A DNA stretch of 64,000 nt from Streptomyces massasporeus (GTDB lineage: Bacteria > Actinomycetota > Actinomycetes > Streptomycetales > Streptomycetaceae): positions 186,001 through 250,000 of the forward strand of contig NZ_BMSE01000009.1 in the NCBI RefSeq assembly GCF_014648995.1, given 5' to 3'. The notes below the pieces were generated by a model. It made no database searches, was not told the origin of the DNA, and worked only from the letters and a program-made list of their open reading frames with translations. The position numbers and the translations under genes are program-made. This document shows positions 61,254 through 64,000 of the stretch, one piece after another (the stretch's first letter is position 1; every line of letters begins with the position of its first letter).

Positions 61254-61742
61254 CTACCGGTAGTTCACGAACTGCAGGGCGAAGTCGAAGTCCTTGCCCT
61301 TCAGCAGGGCGATGACGGCCTGCAGATCGTCACGGTTCTTGGAGCTGACGCGCAGCTCCTCGCCCTGCACCTGCGCCTTCACGCCCTTGGGGCCCTCGTC
61401 CCGGATGGTCTTCGCGACCTTCTTGGCGTTCTCCTGGGAGATGCCCTCCTTGATCGACGAGAAGATCTTGTACTCCTTGCCGGAGAGCTGGGGCTCGCCC
61501 GCCTCCAGAGCCTTCAGCGAGATGCCCCGCTTGATCAGCTTGGACTGGAAGACGTCGAGGATGGCCTTCACCCGGTCCTCGGAGTTCGCCTCCATGAGGA
61601 TCTGCTCACCGGACCACGAGATCGAGGCACCCACGCCCTTGAAGTCGTAGCGCTGCGAGATCTCCTTGGCGGCCTGGTTGAGTGCGTTGTCGACCTCCTG
61701 CCGCTCGACCTTCGAGACGATGTCGAAACTGGAGTCGGCCAT
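61254..61742 (-). CDS. yajQ: YajQ-family nucleotide-binding protein
   Basis: This 162-residue cytoplasmic protein of the YajQ family is known in other bacteria to bind cyclic di-GMP or other nucleotides. Diagnostic stretches are MADSSFDIVSKVERQEVDNA at the start, ISQRYDFKGVGASISW, KLIKRGISLKALEAG, KVAKTIRDEGPKGVKAQVQG and LQAVIALLKGKDFDFALQFV. Full length and intact. A terminator lies beyond its end, and the tRNA-Tyr remnant is in the opposite direction upstream. The Streptomyces ligand is not established from sequence. Confidence 0.95.
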   Translation of the reverse strand: MADSSFDIVSKVERQEVDNALNQAAKEISQRYDFKGVGASISWSGEQILMEANSEDRVKAILDVFQSKLIKRGISLKALEAGEPQLSGKEYKIFSSIKEGISQENAKKVAKTIRDEGPKGVKAQVQGEELRVSSKNRDDLQAVIALLKGKDFDFALQFVNYR

Positions 61743-61901
61743 GTCCTGTGGCTCCTTGTATCGGGGTGCGTATCGTGCGTACCGGCGTATGTGGGCGGTC
61801 GCAGGGCCCGTTCAGGTCCCGGGCCGCATCCGGCAAGCCTAGCCACCCGTGGCCCTCCGAGCGCCGATCAATCGGGTGGCGGAGCACCCCTCCGCATCGG
61901 G

Positions 61902-61907
61902 TATTGT
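61902..61907 (+). promoter_or_regulatory. possible -10 box upstream of the tRNA remnant
   Basis: tattgt lies 55 bp before the tRNA-like sequence in the only AT-rich patch of the region. No good -35 is visible 17 bp upstream. Confidence 0.35.
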
Positions 61908-61962
61908 TTACGTCGTTGCCACAGAGCGCCGCGGAAAAGCGGCTCGACGGGCAGCAAACCCC

Positions 61963-62007
61963 GGCGGTGTGGCTCAGCCTTCCCAGGTTCGAATCCTGGC
62001 GCCGCCA
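61963..62007 (+). pseudogene. internally deleted tRNA-Tyr
   Basis: The 5' acceptor strand ggcggtg plus T8 is followed directly by the variable-arm and T-arm half (ggctcagcc, then ccagg-ttcgaat-cctgg and cgccgcc-a). The acceptor strands pair over all 7 positions with one T-G pair, and the T-arm is perfect. The D-arm and anticodon arm (about 36 nt) are missing, so it cannot work as a tRNA. The remaining sequence fits Streptomyces tRNA-Tyr as I remember it. tRNA-Tyr near yajQ is the attachment site of the SLP1-type integrative element, so this may be an attachment-site remnant or a deletion scar. The following terminator is intact. Confidence 0.65.
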
Positions 62008-62016
62008 CACTGGGGA

Positions 62017-62058
62017 AGACCCCCTCCGAACTGCGGAAACGCAGAGCGGAGGGGGTCT
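62017..62058 (+). terminator. strong terminator after the tRNA remnant
   Basis: A perfect 12-bp stem (agaccccctccg / cggagggggtct) encloses a second stem ctgcg-gaaa-cgcag, and tcttcgtt follows. It is a textbook intrinsic terminator 10 bp after the tRNA-like end. Confidence 0.88.
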
Positions 62059-62351
62059 CTTCGTTGCGCCGGGGCACTGTCCCGCCGGGCTCGAAGACCG
62101 CCGAACACCTCGTCGCACAGTCCATCGGCTCCGTCCAGCGCCGAGCCGGAGAAGCCTCCCGTGACGAAGGTCATAAGGAGCTGCCCCTCGGCCTTCACCC
62201 CGCCTCACGAACTCATGCGGCAGACGCCCCCGTCGTGCCCCACGGCATGGGCTCTGCCCGAGGCTCTGCCCGACGACCGGGCGACCTGAGGACATGAACG
62301 CGTCAGATAGGCTGCCGCCTCTTTCAACGGCATGCTCCTGATGAGGTGTGA

Positions 62352-63179
62352 ATGAAAACAGGCAGACGGACCGTCGCGGTGGCCACGCTCGTGGGGGCGC
62401 TGGGGTTCTCGGTGCTGAACGCGCCGACGGCTCAGGCGGCGGATACCGGTATCACCGTGTCGGGCATCGTCATCAACAACGGCAAGCCGATCGTCGTCGG
62501 CACGTCGAAGGAGGTGGAGCCGCCCATCAGTTTCGACATCGCCCTGCCTTCCGGCTACACCACCTCCAATCCCTCCCGTTACGACGCCTACCCCTTCCTC
62601 TACCGCGGCAGCATCAAGACGGCAGCCGACACGGGCGAGAACTTCATCCAGCCGGGCAGTTACACCTGCTACGAGACCGACTCCAAGCACGCTCACTGCG
62701 AGGGCGGCCTCTATATCGACCCGCACCCGAGCCAGGAGCACGTCGACTCCAACAGCGACGCCGCGACCTGGAAGGTCGGCGTCTCGCTGAAGTTGTGGAA
62801 GGCCGACGGCGGCCTCAAGACCGGGGAGCTGGAGACACGGTCCGCGACCGCCCAGCTCAAGCGCGCGGCCAAGGCCACCACCAACGCCTCGCCGGAGCCG
62901 GTCACCAAGGGCAAGCCGATCACCGTCACGGGCAAGGTGACCCGGGCGAACTGGAGCACGAAGAAGTACGACGCCTACGGCGGCCGTACCGTCAGCCTGC
63001 AGTTCCGCGCCAAGGGCACCGACAGCTACAAGACGCTCAAGAAGGCCACCACCAGCAGCACCGGAGGGCTGAAGACCACGGTCACCGCCTCGGTCGACGG
63101 CTACTACCGCTGGGTGTACTACGGCAACTCCACGACCGGCGTCGCCACCAGCACGGCCGACTACGTCGACGTACGCTGA
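62352..63179 (+). CDS. secreted protein with C-terminal Ig-like domain
   Basis: This is a 275-residue secreted protein of unknown function. The signal peptide (TVAVATLVGALGFSVLNAPTAQAA) is cleaved near residue 31. Residues 32-165 form a beta-rich domain with a Cys pair in YTCYETDSKHAHCEGGLYID. The last 95 residues (ITVTGKVTRANWSTKKYDAY, VSLQFRAKGTDSYKTLKKA, DGYYRWVYYGNSTT, ADYVDVR) are an Ig-like domain common in Streptomyces exported proteins. GAGGTGTGA precedes the ATG. A 23-bp perfect hairpin follows the stop by 7 bp. Confidence 0.85.
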   Translation: MKTGRRTVAVATLVGALGFSVLNAPTAQAADTGITVSGIVINNGKPIVVGTSKEVEPPISFDIALPSGYTTSNPSRYDAYPFLYRGSIKTAADTGENFIQPGSYTCYETDSKHAHCEGGLYIDPHPSQEHVDSNSDAATWKVGVSLKLWKADGGLKTGELETRSATAQLKRAAKATTNASPEPVTKGKPITVTGKVTRANWSTKKYDAYGGRTVSLQFRAKGTDSYKTLKKATTSSTGGLKTTVTASVDGYYRWVYYGNSTTGVATSTADYVDVR

Positions 63180-63186
63180 TGCCTTT

Positions 63187-63236
63187 CACCGGGCTCCTTT
63201 TCAACTGCGGAGACGCAGTTGAAAAGGAGCCCGGTG
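63187..63236. terminator. terminator with a perfect 23-bp stem
   Basis: The arms 63187-63209 and 63214-63236 (caccgggctccttttcaact and complement) are perfectly complementary around a gaga loop. The hairpin starts 7 bp after the secreted-protein stop. Confidence 0.93.
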
Positions 63237-63396
63237 CTTTGTGCCGTTCCCCCGCGCCGTTACCCCGGGCCGTTCCCCCGAATGAACGGCACGGCGCGGC
63301 AACAGGCATGGATCTCACGACGGTTTTCAGTGCGATGCGCGGAACGAAGAACGCACAACGCAGCGAGCTGAACGCCAAGAAAAGAAGAGGGGGACG

Positions 63397-63944
63397 ATGA
63401 CCGGGATGCGCAGGGCCGCGCTCGCCCTGGGAGCCCCCCTTTTTTTGTCTGGGCCGGGCCGCCCCTGCCGATGCCGCCGCCCTACCAGGAGTCGCCCTCG
63501 TGGCGCCTGCCGGCGCCGGGGCCGGTCCAACCCCGGGACAGCACCGCTCACACCCGCCCGGACCAGGTCCGTGACGATACGGCGGCCGATATCGTCGACG
63601 CCGTCAACCGGCAGCGCGCCAGGGCCGATTGCGGACCCTTGCGGCTCCGCACCTCCCTCAACCGCGCCGCCCGGCGGCACAGTACCGACATGGCCCGCGA
63701 GCGGCGCCTCACCCACACCGGCAGCGACGGCAGCAGCCCCGCCGCGCGGATGCGGGACGCCGGCTACCACCCCGGCTACATCGCCGCCGGCCCCGGCACT
63801 CCCGAGTCCGCCGTTCGCACCTGGATCGACAGCTCCGAGCATCGGGACATCATCCTGACCTGCCGTTACATCCACACGGGCGTCGGCGTCGCGAATGGCC
63901 GCGGGGGACCCTGGTGGACGCTGGACCTGGCCGCCGGATATTGA
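63397..63944 (+). pseudogene. secreted CAP/SCP-domain protein, frame-disrupted
   Basis: The C-terminal 125 residues, in the frame that starts at 63471, are a CAP (PR-1/SCP) domain: ADIVDAVNRQRARADCGPLR, RAARRHSTDMARERRLTHTG, SDGSSPAARM, SSEHRDIILTCRYIHTGVGV and GGPWWTLDLAAGY. A good ribosome site (GAGGGGGA) and a signal-peptide start (MTGMRRAALALGAPL, from ATG 63397) lie in another frame. A C6T7 run (63434-63446) follows the start. The peptide that would complete the signal (LGRAAPADAAALPGVALVAP) is in a third frame. So two frameshifts separate start and domain, from real decay or from sequencing error. If translated from ATG 63471 it would lack a signal peptide. Confidence 0.6.
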
Positions 63945-64000
63945 GCCGGGCACTGCCCTTTCCTCGGTACACCACATGCGGGCCGCACCACTTGCCGCGG

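Larger units (their letters stand above)
61743..62351. other. intergenic region around the tRNA-Tyr remnant
   Basis: This 609-bp gap holds the tRNA remnant with a possible promoter and a strong terminator (to 62058). The 290 bp from 62059 to 62351 hold several open frames on both strands with no ribosome site or recognisable domain. I see no gene there; it could be decayed mobile-element DNA. Confidence 0.65.

Noticed and set aside
61880..62010. Functional tRNA
   Set aside because: Only 45 nt lie between the acceptor ends and no anticodon arm exists in any register tried upstream.
62059..62300. Overlapping plus- and minus-strand ORFs beyond the tRNA remnant
   Set aside because: Several frames are open at once, none has a start with ribosome site, and none shows a domain.

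Overview
The window is chromosomal DNA of a Streptomyces-type actinomycete. It has very high GC with strong third-position GC bias, which is why almost every gene has long false open frames opposite it. GTG starts, GTGA/ATGA start-stop overlaps and a single rare TTA codon are further signs. The gene order (recQ, a surface-polysaccharide group, polyprenyl diphosphate synthase, korAB, a second nuo set, htpX, yajQ, then tRNA-Tyr sequence) is one I recall from Streptomyces coelicolor-like chromosomes; no search was run.

Layout. 1-2.1 kb: recQ helicase. 2.2-9.2 kb (minus strand): an operon with a GntR/UTRA regulator, a two-cluster ferredoxin, a sulfonate/nitrate/taurine-type ABC importer and a fumarate-reductase/APS-reductase-type flavoprotein fused to HEAT repeats, with a perfect palindrome just upstream of the regulator. 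9.3-11.7 kb: an orphan M56 (BlaR1-like) peptidase and fumarylacetoacetase. 12.0-22.5 kb: a probable cell-surface polysaccharide cluster of DegT aminotransferase with a TTA codon, Wzx-like flippase, two membrane proteins, GH26-like hydrolase, CE4 deacetylase, GT2 glycosyltransferase and BcsL-like acyltransferase. 22.7-24.5 kb: a HAD phosphatase with a probable leaderless start, and a LysM cell-wall protein under a c-di-AMP (ydaO-type) riboswitch. 25-34 kb: polyprenyl diphosphate synthase, a LolA-like membrane-anchored protein with an ABC exporter, an FMN reductase, an amidase, a P-loop/TPR-like gene pair and a secreted M28 aminopeptidase. 34.5-39.8 kb: small divergent regulator-target units (VOC/ABATE, HxlR/MFS, quinone oxidoreductase/HxlR) with visible palindromic operators, plus a 229-bp tail-to-tail overlap of an MFS gene and rarD.

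39.8-57.4 kb is the energy-metabolism core. It holds korAB (2-oxoacid:ferredoxin oxidoreductase), a response regulator with two duplicated sensor kinases, and an incomplete complex I operon, nuoA-B-C-H-I-J-K-L-M-N, which lacks nuoD, E, F and G. NuoC and NuoI carry long low-complexity tails not usual for the family. The lack of the NADH-input module next to a ferredoxin-reducing enzyme suggests, but does not prove, a ferredoxin-linked or hybrid complex I.

57.7-64 kb: htpX, yccF, an APC permease, a GlsB/YeaQ protein, yajQ, an internally deleted tRNA-Tyr sequence with an intact terminator, a secreted Ig-like protein followed by a 23-bp perfect hairpin, and a CAP-domain gene whose signal peptide and domain lie in different frames. 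No rRNA, intact tRNA, IS element, integrase or CRISPR array was found.
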